Assembly: GCF_003330765.1 (NCBI RefSeq)
Contig: NZ_CP024902.1
Coordinates: forward strand, 124,001-188,000
Length of the DNA stretch: 64,000 bases
Source: Burkholderia pyrrocinia
Lineage (GTDB): Bacteria; Pseudomonadota; Gammaproteobacteria; Burkholderiales; Burkholderiaceae
Direction of reading: 5' to 3'
The notes under the pieces were generated by a model that was not told the origin of the DNA, did no database searches, and saw only the letters and a list, made by a program, of their open reading frames with translations. Positions 25,260 to 34,499 of the stretch are shown in pieces; position 1 is the first letter of the stretch, and each line of letters starts with the position of its first letter. The translations under genes and the position numbers were made by a program.

Positions 25260-27812
25260 ATGACCGACGCCCAGCGTACCCCCGACCCACGACACCGTCA
25301 TGCCGATGGCGCCGATACGTGCTGCGCCGACTCGCGCGGTACGCAGACGGCGACCGTTGCCGACGCGGCGCCGGCGGCCGGCGAGCACGCGCACGGCGAG
25401 GCCGCGTCGCGCGGCCACGACCATGATCACAGCCACGGCGGCAGCAACGGGCACGATCACGACCATGCCGCGCACGGTAATGCGGACCATGATCACGATC
25501 ATGCGCACGGCGAAGCGCATGTGCACGGCGCCGCGTGCTCGCACGGCCACGCGGCGCACGACGATGCCGGTCACGACCACGACCACGACCACGACCACGC
25601 GGCCGGCGACTGCTGCGCGCCTGCCGCGCTGGCGCTCGCGCCGCTGCCGGTCGCGCAGGCGACCGCGTTGGGCCACGTGCGCTCCGCGTTCCGGATCATG
25701 CAGATGGACTGCCCGACCGAGGAAACGCTGATCCGCAAGAAGCTCGGCGGGATGAGCGAAGTGTCGGCGCTCGAATTCAACCTGATGCAGCGGATGCTGA
25801 CCGTCGACCACGTGCCGGGTGCACAGCCGGCGATCGAAAGCGCGATCCGCACGCTCGGGATGACGCCCGAGGCCGCGGCGGCCGGCGCGCCGACGCCGCG
25901 TGTCGCCGATGCGCCCGCGAAGCCGTGGTGGCCGCTGGCGCTGGCCGGCGTCGCCGCGATCGCGTCCGAGGGGGCGACCTGGGCCGGCCTGCCCGTGTGG
26001 CTGTCGGCGGCGCTCGCGCTCGTGGCGGTGCTCGCGTGCGGGCTCACCACGTACAAGAAGGGCTGGATCGCGATTCGCAACGGCAACCTGAACATCAACG
26101 CGCTGATGAGCATCGCGGTGACGGGCGCGATGGCGATCGGCCAGTGGCCCGAAGCCGCGATGGTGATGGTGCTGTTCACGATTGCAGAACTGATCGAGGC
26201 GAAGTCGCTCGACCGGGCGCGCAATGCGATCCAGGGGCTGATGCAGCTCGCGCCGGACACGGCGACCGTACAGGACGCGGACGGGGCGTGGCGCACGATC
26301 GAGGCCGCGCAGGTCGCGCTCGGCGCGGTCGTGCGCGTGAAGCCGGGCGAGCGGATCGGGCTGGACGGCGAAGTCGTCGCGGGCCGCTCGACGGTCAACC
26401 AGGCGCCGATCACCGGCGAGAGCCTGCCCGTCGAAAAGACGGCCGGCGACGCCGTGTACGCGGGCACGATCAACGAATCGGGTTCGTTCGAATACCGCGT
26501 GACGGCCGTCGCGGCCAACTCGACGCTCGCGCGGATCATCCACGCGGTCGAGGAGGCACAGGGCGCGAAGGCGCCGACCCAGCGCTTCGTCGACCAGTTC
26601 GCCCGCATCTACACGCCGATCGTGTTCGCGGTCGCGCTGCTGGTCGCGGTGGTGCCGCCGCTCGTCGCGGGCGGCGCGTGGCACGACTGGATCTATCGCG
26701 CGCTGGTGCTGCTCGTGATCGCGTGCCCGTGCGCGCTGGTGATCTCGACGCCCGTGACGATCGTGTCGGGGCTCGCGGCCGCGGCGCGGCGCGGGATTCT
26801 CGTGAAGGGCGGCGTCTATCTGGAAGAAGGGCGCAAGCTCGCGTGGCTCGCGCTCGACAAGACCGGCACGATCACGCACGGCAAGCCGGTGCAGACCGAC
26901 TTCGACGTGCAGGCGACCGACGTCGACGCGGCGCGTGTCCGGCACCTCGGCGCGAGCCTTGCGGCGCGCTCGGATCACCCGGTGTCGCAGGCGATCGCGG
27001 CCGCGGCCCGCGATGCTGGAACGGCGGCATTCTCCGATGTGCAGGACTTCGAAGCACTGGTCGGGCGCGGCGTGCGCGGCACGATCGACGGCGCGCGCTA
27101 CTGGCTCGGCAACCACCGGCTCGTCGAGGAGCTCGAGCGCTGCTCGCCGGCGCTCGAGGCGAAGCTCGATGCGCTCGAGCGGCAGGGCAAGAGCGTCGTG
27201 GTGCTGGTCGACGCTGCGCGCGTGCTCGGCATCTTCGCGGTGGCCGACACGATCAAGGACACGAGTCGCGACGCGATCGCCGATCTGCATGCGCTCGGCA
27301 TCCGCACCGCGATGCTGACGGGCGACAACCCGCATACCGCGCAGGCGATCGCGCAGCAGGCCGGCATCGACGACGCACGCGGCAACCAGTTGCCGGAAGA
27401 CAAGCTCGCGGCGGTCGAGGAGCTGTCGGCCGGCGGCGCGGGGGCGGTCGGGATGGTCGGCGACGGGATCAACGATGCGCCGGCGCTCGCGCGCGCCGAC
27501 ATCGGCTTCGCGATGGGCGCGATGGGCACCGACACGGCGATCGAGACGGCCGACGTCGCGCTGATGGACGACGACCTGCGCAAGATTCCCGCGTTCGTGC
27601 GGCTGTCGCGCGCGACGCATCGCGTGCTGGTGCAGAACATCGGCTTCGCGCTCGGCGTGAAGGTCGTGTTCCTCGGCCTGACGGTCGCGGGGCTCGGCAC
27701 GATGTGGATGGCCGTATTCGCCGACGCGGGCGCGAGCCTGATCGTCGTGGCCAACGGCTTGCGGCTGCTGTCGTCCTCCGGGGCGTTCGGCGGCGCGCAG
27801 GCCAGGGGTTGA
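25260..27812 (+). CDS. cadA: Heavy-metal P-type ATPase (Cd/Zn/Pb exporting), CadA
   Basis: This 850-residue P1B-type ATPase pumps Zn(II), Cd(II) or Pb(II) out of the cytoplasm. Residues 1-118 are extremely His-rich (repeated HDHDH) with Cys pairs at 21-22 and 118-119. A heavy-metal domain (about 142-215) has the single-cysteine MDCPTEE motif. Eight membrane segments follow, with the CPC metal site in IACPCALVIS near 488, the phosphorylation motif DKTGTIT near 532 and the hinge GDGINDAPALA near 735. The start at 25260 has AAGGAGG six bases upstream. A zinc-ribbon gene starts 10 bp after the stop and is probably co-transcribed under CadR control. Confidence 0.96.
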   Translation: MTDAQRTPDPRHRHADGADTCCADSRGTQTATVADAAPAAGEHAHGEAASRGHDHDHSHGGSNGHDHDHAAHGNADHDHDHAHGEAHVHGAACSHGHAAHDDAGHDHDHDHDHAAGDCCAPAALALAPLPVAQATALGHVRSAFRIMQMDCPTEETLIRKKLGGMSEVSALEFNLMQRMLTVDHVPGAQPAIESAIRTLGMTPEAAAAGAPTPRVADAPAKPWWPLALAGVAAIASEGATWAGLPVWLSAALALVAVLACGLTTYKKGWIAIRNGNLNINALMSIAVTGAMAIGQWPEAAMVMVLFTIAELIEAKSLDRARNAIQGLMQLAPDTATVQDADGAWRTIEAAQVALGAVVRVKPGERIGLDGEVVAGRSTVNQAPITGESLPVEKTAGDAVYAGTINESGSFEYRVTAVAANSTLARIIHAVEEAQGAKAPTQRFVDQFARIYTPIVFAVALLVAVVPPLVAGGAWHDWIYRALVLLVIACPCALVISTPVTIVSGLAAAARRGILVKGGVYLEEGRKLAWLALDKTGTITHGKPVQTDFDVQATDVDAARVRHLGASLAARSDHPVSQAIAAAARDAGTAAFSDVQDFEALVGRGVRGTIDGARYWLGNHRLVEELERCSPALEAKLDALERQGKSVVVLVDAARVLGIFAVADTIKDTSRDAIADLHALGIRTAMLTGDNPHTAQAIAQQAGIDDARGNQLPEDKLAAVEELSAGGAGAVGMVGDGINDAPALARADIGFAMGAMGTDTAIETADVALMDDDLRKIPAFVRLSRATHRVLVQNIGFALGVKVVFLGLTVAGLGTMWMAVFADAGASLIVVANGLRLLSSSGAFGGAQARG

Positions 27813-27822
27813 GGAGCGGGCG

Positions 27823-28188
27823 ATGAGCTTTCTGAAACGAATCCTGGGCGGCCATGGCGGTGGTCATGGCGGCGGGCCGGGCAGCAGCGGCCACGGCGGC
27901 GGGCATCACGGCGAGCCGCGCCGGGACGGCCACGGCAGCCACGATGCGCGCGTCCGCGATCGCCACGGCTGGGGCTGGCAGGCGCCGGCCGACGGTCAGG
28001 GCGGCCTGGGCGGCAATGCGCCGCCGAGCCAGCTCGCCTGCGCGGGCTGCGGCGCGCTCAATGCGGCGGATGCGCGTTTCTGCGCGCAGTGCGGCGCGTC
28101 GCAGCGCGGCAAGGCCTGCAGCCGCTGTCACTCGGCGCTGGCTGCCGACGCGCGTTTCTGTCCGGGGTGCGGGACGCAGGCCGCATAA
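27823..28188 (+). CDS. His/Gly-rich double zinc-ribbon protein
   Basis: This 121-residue protein is not one I can name. Residues 8-50 are rich in Gly and His (GGHGGGHGGG, GHGGGHH), a likely metal-binding low-complexity region. Residues 73-90 and 99-116 are two CxxC-x10-CxxC zinc ribbons (C73, C76, C87, C90; C99, C102, C113, C116). There is no signal peptide or membrane segment, so it should be cytoplasmic. It starts 10 bp after cadA with GGAG upstream, so it belongs to the cadmium/zinc operon. A role as metal buffer, donor to CadA or sensor is a guess from context. Confidence 0.8.
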   Translation: MSFLKRILGGHGGGHGGGPGSSGHGGGHHGEPRRDGHGSHDARVRDRHGWGWQAPADGQGGLGGNAPPSQLACAGCGALNAADARFCAQCGASQRGKACSRCHSALAADARFCPGCGTQAA

Positions 28189-28247
28189 GCGTGCCGGCCA
28201 TTCGCGCTGGCGGCGCATGAACGCCGGCCGGCGCACCGGCGCTTCGA

Positions 28248-28727
28248 TCAGCGCAGCGGCAGATGAATCTCGGTGCGCAGGTCGGCCGGCGCCGCGTCCA
28301 TCGGCGTATTGAGGTACAGCTCGAACGGCGGCGCGTCGGCGGCTTCGCGGCCCGAGTGGCGCAGCCAGTCGCCGTAGAGCCACTGGTAGGCCGTCTTCAG
28401 GTCCGCATACGGCCCCGTATGCAGCAGCACCGCGTATTCGCCGCCCGATACCGTCGCGCGTTCGACCGGCGGCGCGGGCTCGACGTCCGGTGCGCCGTCG
28501 GCTGGCATGAAGCAGGCCTTCGCGCGCAGTTGCGCTTCGGGCGTCGTATCCGGATCGTCGTAGAAGATCCCGATCATCTTCGCGCCCGGGCCGATCAGCC
28601 CGTGTTGCCCGACCCACGAGCCGATCCGCGCGAACGCGTCGCCGACCTTCATGTACGCGCCGGTGTGCGCCACCGCGTAGCCGCGCAGTTCCGGCAGGCG
28701 CCGGATCTCGACTTCATGCTTGAACAT
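28248..28727 (-). CDS. GyrI-like small-molecule-binding domain protein
   Basis: This 159-residue protein is a stand-alone GyrI-like (AraC effector-binding, SOUL-type) domain. Typical segments are VEIRRLPELRGYAVAHTGAYM at the N-terminus, IGIFYDDPDTTP near residue 60, the GGEYAVLLHTGPYADL segment near 105 and the TAYQWLYGDWL helix near 120, followed by FELYLNTP. Members include SbmC/GyrI, a gyrase-protecting protein, and effector domains of regulators; there is no DNA-binding domain here. The start at 28727 has GAGAGGAA upstream. Function beyond the fold is not shown. Confidence 0.87.
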   Translation of the reverse strand: MFKHEVEIRRLPELRGYAVAHTGAYMKVGDAFARIGSWVGQHGLIGPGAKMIGIFYDDPDTTPEAQLRAKACFMPADGAPDVEPAPPVERATVSGGEYAVLLHTGPYADLKTAYQWLYGDWLRHSGREAADAPPFELYLNTPMDAAPADLRTEIHLPLR

Positions 28728-29064
28728 GTCTTCCTCTCCACTCCGTAGCGGATAAATCGGCCGGTACGCGCCCGCGCGCCGCGAATCTTGTCGATCGGCC
28801 GGGCAAGAACCGACGTCACGGTAGCACGGCCCGAATGGATAAATCTTGCGGAAATGCGTAGCGCCGAGAAATCCGCCCCTTTTTAATTTTTGCAAAATGG
28901 GGTCTCGCCCCCTGCGATCTATGTCTAAAGTTAAAGACGGTGAAATAGGGTGAAGGCGTCATTTTTCTCAGGTAAGTTGCTCGGGCAGCAACGCAGGTTT
29001 TTCGAAGTACGCAGGTAGTTCGTCGATGTTCAATCGCAACGCCACGTTTTCGGGAGAAGAAGAA
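28728..29064. promoter_or_regulatory. Divergent gap between the GyrI-like and MscS genes
   Basis: This 337-bp gap must hold both promoters. It contains an A/T-rich run (TTTTTAATTTTTGCAAAA near 28880), an inverted repeat GTCT-AAAGTTAA-AGAC near 28924-28939 and a small hairpin GTTGCT/AGCAAC at 28976-28992. I cannot assign promoter hexamers with confidence, and there is no further gene. Confidence 0.45.
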
Positions 29065-30528
29065 ATGGATGCTTCCAGCTTCATCACGTCGCTGCAGGCC
29101 ACGCTAGGCGGATACCTGCCCAAGATCGCCGGCGCGATCGGCATCCTGGTGATCGGCTGGCTGATAGCCGTGGTGGTGCGGGCCGGCGCGCTGCGCCTGC
29201 TCGGCGCGCTGAAGGTCGACCAGCGGATCAACGAAAGCACCGGCCAGGGTGCGTATGTCGAGCGCATCATTGCCGGCGGCCTGTTCTGGCTCGTGCTGCT
29301 GGTCACCGCGGTGGGCATCTTCAATGTGCTCAACCTGTACGCGGTGTCCAATCCGTTCTCGCTGCTCGTCACGCACATCGTCAACTACCTGCCGAACCTG
29401 ATCGGCGGCGCGGCGCTGACGCTGATCGCGTGGCTCATCGCGTCGCTGCTGCGCAGCCTCGCGAACCGCGCGTTGAAGGCCAGCAAGATCGACGACAAGC
29501 TGTCCGACGGCGCGGGCATGCAGCCGATGAGCGGCTATCTCGGCGACGTGCTGTTCTGGCTCGTGATCCTGATGTTCCTGCCGGCGATTCTCGCGTCGTT
29601 CGCGCTGTCGGGCCTGCTGTCGCCCGTGCAGGGGATGGTCGACAAGCTGCTGGCGATCGTGCCGAACCTGTTCGCGGCCGCGGTGATCGGTTTCGTCGGC
29701 TGGATCGTCGCGCGCGTGCTGCGCGGCCTGGTGACGAACCTGCTCGTCGCCGCCGGCGCCGACCGCCTCACGCAGCGCCTCGACAGCCCGACGCCTGTGC
29801 GCGTGTCGAGCCTGGTCGGCACGATCGTCTACGTGTTCGTGTTCGTGCCGACGCTGATCTCCGCGCTCGACGCGCTGAAGATCGACGCGATCTCGGGCCC
29901 CGCGACCAACATGCTGAACCAGTTCCTCGGCGCGGTGCCGGACATCGTCGCGGCGATCGTGATCGTGCTCGTCACGTTCTACTTCGCGCGCTTCGTCGCG
30001 TCGCTCGCGCAGAAGCTGCTGGAAGCCGCCGGCGTCGACGGGCTGCCGACCGTGCTCGGCGTCGAGCGCGTGTTCTCGGGGATCCTGCAGCCGTCGGTGC
30101 TGGTGGCGCGGCTGATCGTGTTCTTCGCGATGCTGTTCGCGTCGGTCGAAGCCGCGAACCGGCTCGGTTTCTCGCAGGTGCGCGACGTCGTCACGCTGTT
30201 CATCGAATTCGGCGGCCACGTGCTGATGGGCGGCGTGATCCTCGTGATCGGCGTGTGGCTCGCGGGCCTCGCGCGCCGCGTGATCGAGCAGGCCGACCGC
30301 GAGCACAGCGTGCTGTTTGCGCGCATCGCGCAATTCGCGATCCTCGGCCTCGTGTTCGCGATGGGGCTGCGCGCGATGGGCATCGCGAACGAGATCGTCC
30401 AGCTCGCGTTCGGCCTCGTGCTCGGCGCGATCGCGGTGGCCGTCGCACTGTCGTTCGGCCTCGGCGGCCGCGAAGCGGCCGGCAAGCTGCTCGACCGCTG
30501 GTTCAACCAGCGCGGCGGCGGCCAGTAA
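29065..30528 (+). CDS. Mechanosensitive ion channel family protein (CmpX-like, TM-helix repeats)
   Basis: This 487-residue integral membrane protein has about ten to twelve hydrophobic segments arranged as repeated TM-helix units with the pattern LPNLIGGAALTLIAWLIA, then IVPNLFAAAVIGFVGWIVAR and VPDIVAAIVIVLVTFYFAR. Such repeats define the CmpX/TM_helix branch linked to small mechanosensitive channels. The C-terminus LSFGLGGREAAGKLLDRWF is highly typical of the MscS-like pore-proximal segment. The start at 29065 has GGAGAAGAAG upstream. It likely helps in osmotic or envelope stress; it stands alone. Confidence 0.88.
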   Translation: MDASSFITSLQATLGGYLPKIAGAIGILVIGWLIAVVVRAGALRLLGALKVDQRINESTGQGAYVERIIAGGLFWLVLLVTAVGIFNVLNLYAVSNPFSLLVTHIVNYLPNLIGGAALTLIAWLIASLLRSLANRALKASKIDDKLSDGAGMQPMSGYLGDVLFWLVILMFLPAILASFALSGLLSPVQGMVDKLLAIVPNLFAAAVIGFVGWIVARVLRGLVTNLLVAAGADRLTQRLDSPTPVRVSSLVGTIVYVFVFVPTLISALDALKIDAISGPATNMLNQFLGAVPDIVAAIVIVLVTFYFARFVASLAQKLLEAAGVDGLPTVLGVERVFSGILQPSVLVARLIVFFAMLFASVEAANRLGFSQVRDVVTLFIEFGGHVLMGGVILVIGVWLAGLARRVIEQADREHSVLFARIAQFAILGLVFAMGLRAMGIANEIVQLAFGLVLGAIAVAVALSFGLGGREAAGKLLDRWFNQRGGGQ

Positions 30529-30771
30529 TACCGCCGTGCGCGTGCGGCCGGCCGCTGCGTGCGGCCGGTGACGCCCGCTGCGGCGAGGCCCGGTCAGGCG
30601 CTCGCGTCTCGCGCATCGAGATGCGGCGCGCCGCCGGGCGCGGTGTTTCCGCAAGCGAAATGTCAGCCGCGATCTTTGCCGAATTTCGATAACACGTCGT
30701 TTAATGACTCTCTAGCATCGATTCTCAGTCGCGCAGGCCGACAGGCCGGGCGCCTTTGAGGAGAGAGTCCG

Positions 30772-32184
30772 ATGAAAGCAGAGTCGAATGGCCGGCCCGC
30801 CGCCGGCGCCAAGTCGTCCGGCCAGCCCGCGCTGCAGCAGACGCTCGGGACCTGGCAACTGTGGGGTATTGCGGTCGGCCTGGTGATTTCCGGCGAATAC
30901 TTCGGCTGGAGCTACGGCTGGGCGAGCGCCGGCACGCTGGGTTTCGTCGTCACCGCGCTGTTCGTCGCGGCGATGTACACGACCTTCATCTTCAGCTTCA
31001 CCGAGCTGACGACGTCGATCCCGCACGCGGGCGGCCCGTTCGCGTATGCGCGCCGTGCGTTCGGCCCGACGGGCGGCTATCTCGCAGGCGCGGCGACGCT
31101 CGTCGAGTTCGTGTTCGCGCCGCCCGCGATCGCGCTCGCGATCGGCGCCTACCTGCACGTGCAGTTCCCGGGCCTCGAGCCGAAGCATGCGGCGATGGGC
31201 GCGTATCTCGTGTTCATGGCGCTGAACATCGTCGGCGTGCAGATCGCCGCGACCTTCGAGCTGGTCGTCACGCTGCTCGCGATCTTCGAGCTGCTGGTGT
31301 TCATGGGCGTCGTGTCGCCGGGCTTCGCGTGGAGCAACTTCACGAAGGGCGGCTGGTCGGGCGCCGATCATTTCAGCGTCGGCGCGTTCCACGGGATGTT
31401 CGCGGCGATCCCGTTCGCGATCTGGTTCTTCCTCGCGATCGAAGGCGTCGCAATGGCCGCCGAGGAAGCGAAGAACCCGAAGCGCTCGATTCCGATCGCC
31501 TACGTGGCCGGGATCCTGACCCTCGTTGCGCTCGCGATCGGCGTGATGGTGTTCGCCGGCGGTGCAGGCGACTGGACCAAGCTCGCGAACATCAACGATC
31601 CGCTGCCGCAGGCGATGAAGTACATCGTCGGCGCGAACAGCGGCTGGATGCACATGCTCGTGTGGCTCGGGCTGTTCGGGCTCGTCGCGTCGTTCCACGG
31701 GATCATCCTCGGCTATTCGCGCCAGATCTTCGCGCTGGCCCGCGAAGGCTACCTGCCGGAGTGGCTCGGGAAGGTGCATCCGCGCTTCAAGACCCCGCAT
31801 CGCGCGATCCTCGCGGGCGGCGTGGTCGGCATCGCGGCGATCTACAGCGACGAGCTGATCCAGTTCGGCGGGCAGACGCTGACGGCGAATATCGTGACGA
31901 TGTCGGTATTCGGTGCGATCGTGATGTATATCGTCAGCATGGCATCGTTGTTCAAGCTGCGCCGCTCGCAGCCGAACATGGCGCGGCCGTTCCGCGCGCC
32001 GCTGTACCCGATCTTCCCGGCATTCGCGATTCTGGCGGCGCTCGTCTGTCTCGGTACGATGGTGTATTTCAACGGGCTGGTCGCGCTGGTGTTCGTCGGC
32101 TTTCTCGCGGTCGGCTATGCGTACTTCCTCGCGACCCGCGCGCAGCGCGCGAGCGCACCGGGCAATGCGCTGCTGGAGGAGTGA
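30772..32184 (+). CDS. eat: Ethanolamine permease (APC superfamily)
   Basis: This 470-residue transporter has twelve predicted membrane helices and the APC-type motif GGPFAYARRAFGPTGGYLAG near residue 85. The N-terminal region (GTWQLWGIAVGLVISGEYFGWSYGW) and EGVAMAAEEAKNPKRSIP near 225 are typical of the Eat ethanolamine permease branch. It is followed by eutB and eutC, so it imports ethanolamine for EutBC. A ribosome binding site GAGGAGAG precedes the ATG. No B12 riboswitch was recognised in the 243-bp upstream gap, which has an A/T-rich stretch near 30680-30720. Confidence 0.93.
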   Translation: MKAESNGRPAAGAKSSGQPALQQTLGTWQLWGIAVGLVISGEYFGWSYGWASAGTLGFVVTALFVAAMYTTFIFSFTELTTSIPHAGGPFAYARRAFGPTGGYLAGAATLVEFVFAPPAIALAIGAYLHVQFPGLEPKHAAMGAYLVFMALNIVGVQIAATFELVVTLLAIFELLVFMGVVSPGFAWSNFTKGGWSGADHFSVGAFHGMFAAIPFAIWFFLAIEGVAMAAEEAKNPKRSIPIAYVAGILTLVALAIGVMVFAGGAGDWTKLANINDPLPQAMKYIVGANSGWMHMLVWLGLFGLVASFHGIILGYSRQIFALAREGYLPEWLGKVHPRFKTPHRAILAGGVVGIAAIYSDELIQFGGQTLTANIVTMSVFGAIVMYIVSMASLFKLRRSQPNMARPFRAPLYPIFPAFAILAALVCLGTMVYFNGLVALVFVGFLAVGYAYFLATRAQRASAPGNALLEE

Positions 32185-32283
32185 GCGGCACGAAGGTGAA
32201 GGGCCGTTTCTGACGGCATCCGGCGCGCCCCGTCGAACGGGCGCGCCGTCGGCTTTGGGCAAGGATGGGCAAGGAGACGCACG

Positions 32284-33681
32284 ATGTCCTACACGGAGAC
32301 GATCGGTCCGCGCACGTACCGCTTCGCGGACCTGAAGACGCTGCTCGCGAAGGCGAGCCCGCTGCGTTCCGGCGACCAGCTCGCCGGCGTCGCGGCGGCG
32401 AGCGAGGAGGAGCGCGTCGCCGCGAAGATCGCGCTCGCGGGCGTGCCGCTGAAGGCGTTCCTGAACGAAGCGGTGATCCCGTATGAAGACGACGAGGTTA
32501 CGCGCCTCATCGTCGACGATCACGACGCGCAGGCGTTCGCGGAAATCTCGCACCTGAGCGTCGGCGATTTCCGCAACTGGCTGCTGTCGCCCGTGGCCGA
32601 CGGCGCCGCGCTCGAACGGATCGCGCCGGGCCTCACGCCCGAGATGGTCGCGGCCGTGTCGAAGCTGATGCGCAACCAGGACCTGATCGCGGCCGCGCGC
32701 AAGCGCCGCGTGGTCACGCGCTTTCGCAACACGGTCGGGCTGGCCGGCCGGATGTCGGTTCGGCTGCAGCCGAACCACCCGACCGACGACGTGAAGGGGA
32801 TCGCCGCATCGATGCTCGACGGGCTGATGTACGGCTGCGGCGACGCGATGATCGGCATCAACCCGGCGACCGACAGCCTCGCGGCGATCGTGAAGCTGCT
32901 CGCGATGATCGACGGGTTTCGCGAACGCTACGGCGTGCCGACGCAGTCGTGCGTGCTCACGCACGTGACCAACACGATCGCGGCGATCGGGAAGGGTGCG
33001 CCGGTCGATCTCGTGTTCCAGTCGATCGCGGGCACCGAGAAGGCGAACGCGAGCTTCGGGATCTCGCTCGCGCTGCTCGGCGAGGCGCGCGAGGCCGCGT
33101 TGTCGCTGAAGCGCGGCACCGTCGGCAACAATCTCATGTACTTCGAAACGGGCCAGGGCAGCGCGTTGTCGGCGAACGCGCATCACGGCGTCGACCAGCA
33201 GACCTGCGAAGTGCGCGCGTACGCGGTCGCGCGCAAGTTCGAGCCGTTTCTCGTGAACACGGTGGTCGGTTTCATCGGCCCCGAATACCTGTACGACGGC
33301 AAGCAGATCATCCGCGCGGGGCTCGAGGATCACTTCTGCGGGAAGCTGCTCGGCGTGCCGATGGGCTGCGACATCTGCTACACGAACCACGCGGAAGCCG
33401 ACCAGGACGACATGGACACGCTGCTCACGCTGCTGGGCGCGGCCGGCATCAACTTCATCATGGGGATTCCGGGCGCGGACGACGTGATGCTGAACTACCA
33501 GAGCACGTCGTTCCACGACCAGCTCTACGTGCGCGAGGTGCTCGGCCTGCGCCGCGCACCGGAGTTCGAGGAGTGGCTGGAGACGATGGAGATCGCCGAC
33601 GCGCACGGCGCGCTGCGCGCCGCGACGTCGCGTGTGCCGCTGCTGGCGGGCGCGAACGACTGGATGGGGATTTCGGCATGA
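32284..33681 (+). CDS. eutB: Ethanolamine ammonia-lyase, large subunit
   Basis: EutB is the catalytic subunit of the adenosylcobalamin-dependent lyase that turns ethanolamine into acetaldehyde and ammonia. The product has 465 residues, the usual length. Family segments include YRFADLKTLLAKASPLRSGD at the N-terminus, RLQPNHPTDDVKG near 160, the substrate-site region LFMMIDGFR-like AMIDGFRERYGVPTQSC near 205 and ETGQGSALSANAHHGVDQQT near 285, where the catalytic glutamate lies. GAAGGAGACGC-type ribosome binding precedes the ATG. It overlaps eutC by four bases. No microcompartment genes are present, so this is the short, carboxysome-free pathway. Confidence 0.97.
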   Translation: MSYTETIGPRTYRFADLKTLLAKASPLRSGDQLAGVAAASEEERVAAKIALAGVPLKAFLNEAVIPYEDDEVTRLIVDDHDAQAFAEISHLSVGDFRNWLLSPVADGAALERIAPGLTPEMVAAVSKLMRNQDLIAAARKRRVVTRFRNTVGLAGRMSVRLQPNHPTDDVKGIAASMLDGLMYGCGDAMIGINPATDSLAAIVKLLAMIDGFRERYGVPTQSCVLTHVTNTIAAIGKGAPVDLVFQSIAGTEKANASFGISLALLGEAREAALSLKRGTVGNNLMYFETGQGSALSANAHHGVDQQTCEVRAYAVARKFEPFLVNTVVGFIGPEYLYDGKQIIRAGLEDHFCGKLLGVPMGCDICYTNHAEADQDDMDTLLTLLGAAGINFIMGIPGADDVMLNYQSTSFHDQLYVREVLGLRRAPEFEEWLETMEIADAHGALRAATSRVPLLAGANDWMGISA

Positions 33682-34469
33682 GCGACGCCGTCGAAAAGAA
33701 CCCGTGGGCGCAGCTCAAGTCGTTCACGAACGCGCGGATCGCGCTCGGCCGCGCGGGCAACAGCCTGCCGACCGCGCCGCTGCTCGCGTTCAACCTGTCG
33801 CACGCCCAGGCGCGCGACGCGGTGCACCAGCCGCTCGACGCGGATGCGCTGCGGCGCGAGCTCGACGCGGCCGGCTTCGCGACGCTCGGCGTGCAGAGCG
33901 CCGCGCCCGATCGCCAGCATTACCTGCGTCGGCCCGACCTCGGCCGCACGCTGTCCGACGAAGGGCGCGCGCTGCTGGCCGGCTACGGCGCGGCGCTCGA
34001 CGATGCGCCCGACGTCGTGTTCGTGGTCGGCGACGGGCTGTCGGCGTTCGCGGCCGCGAAGCAGGCGCTGCCGCTGCTGCAGGCCGTGCGGCCGCGGCTC
34101 GACGCGGACGGCTGGCGGATCGGCCCGGTGGTGGTGGCGACGCAGGCGCGCGTCGCGCTCGGCGACGAGATCGGCGAGCTGCTGCGCGCGAAGGTCGTCG
34201 CAATGCTGATCGGCGAACGGCCGGGGCTCAGCTCGCCCGACAGCCTCGGCGTGTACCTGACGTGGGCGCCGAAGGTCGGCTGCCACGACGCGCTGCGCAA
34301 CTGCATCTCGAACGTGCGGCCCGAAGGGCTGCCGCACGCGGCCGCCGCGCACAAGCTGCATTACCTGATGACGCACGCGCGCCGGCTCGGGCTGACGGGC
34401 GTCGCGCTGAAGGACGACAGCGACGCGCTGCTGCCGCCGGATGAAGCGGAGCGGATCGGGGCGGCGTGA
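33678..34469 (+). CDS. eutC: Ethanolamine ammonia-lyase, small subunit
   Basis: EutC (263 residues) partners EutB and completes the cobalamin-binding site. Diagnostic stretches are ARIALGRAGNSLPTAPLLAFNLSHA-type sequence at the N-terminus, VVGDGLSAFAAAKQALPLL near 115, LIGERPGLSSPDSLGVYLTW near 180, and NCISNVRPEGL near 212. The ATG overlaps the eutB stop (ATGA), showing translational coupling. It ends the eat-eutBC operon; a LysR gene faces it 30 bp downstream. Confidence 0.97.
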   Translation: MSDAVEKNPWAQLKSFTNARIALGRAGNSLPTAPLLAFNLSHAQARDAVHQPLDADALRRELDAAGFATLGVQSAAPDRQHYLRRPDLGRTLSDEGRALLAGYGAALDDAPDVVFVVGDGLSAFAAAKQALPLLQAVRPRLDADGWRIGPVVVATQARVALGDEIGELLRAKVVAMLIGERPGLSSPDSLGVYLTWAPKVGCHDALRNCISNVRPEGLPHAAAAHKLHYLMTHARRLGLTGVALKDDSDALLPPDEAERIGAA

Positions 34470-34499
34470 CCGGGCGGCGCGCGACGGCGTGCCGGCGGG

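Noticed and set aside
25420..25620. Tandem DNA repeat or CRISPR-like array in cadA
   Set aside because: The repetition of CACGACCA-like units encodes the His/Asp-rich leader of CadA; spacing is irregular and in frame.
30529..30771. Cobalamin riboswitch before the ethanolamine operon
   Set aside because: I could not find the B12-box core or a matching fold in the 243-bp gap.
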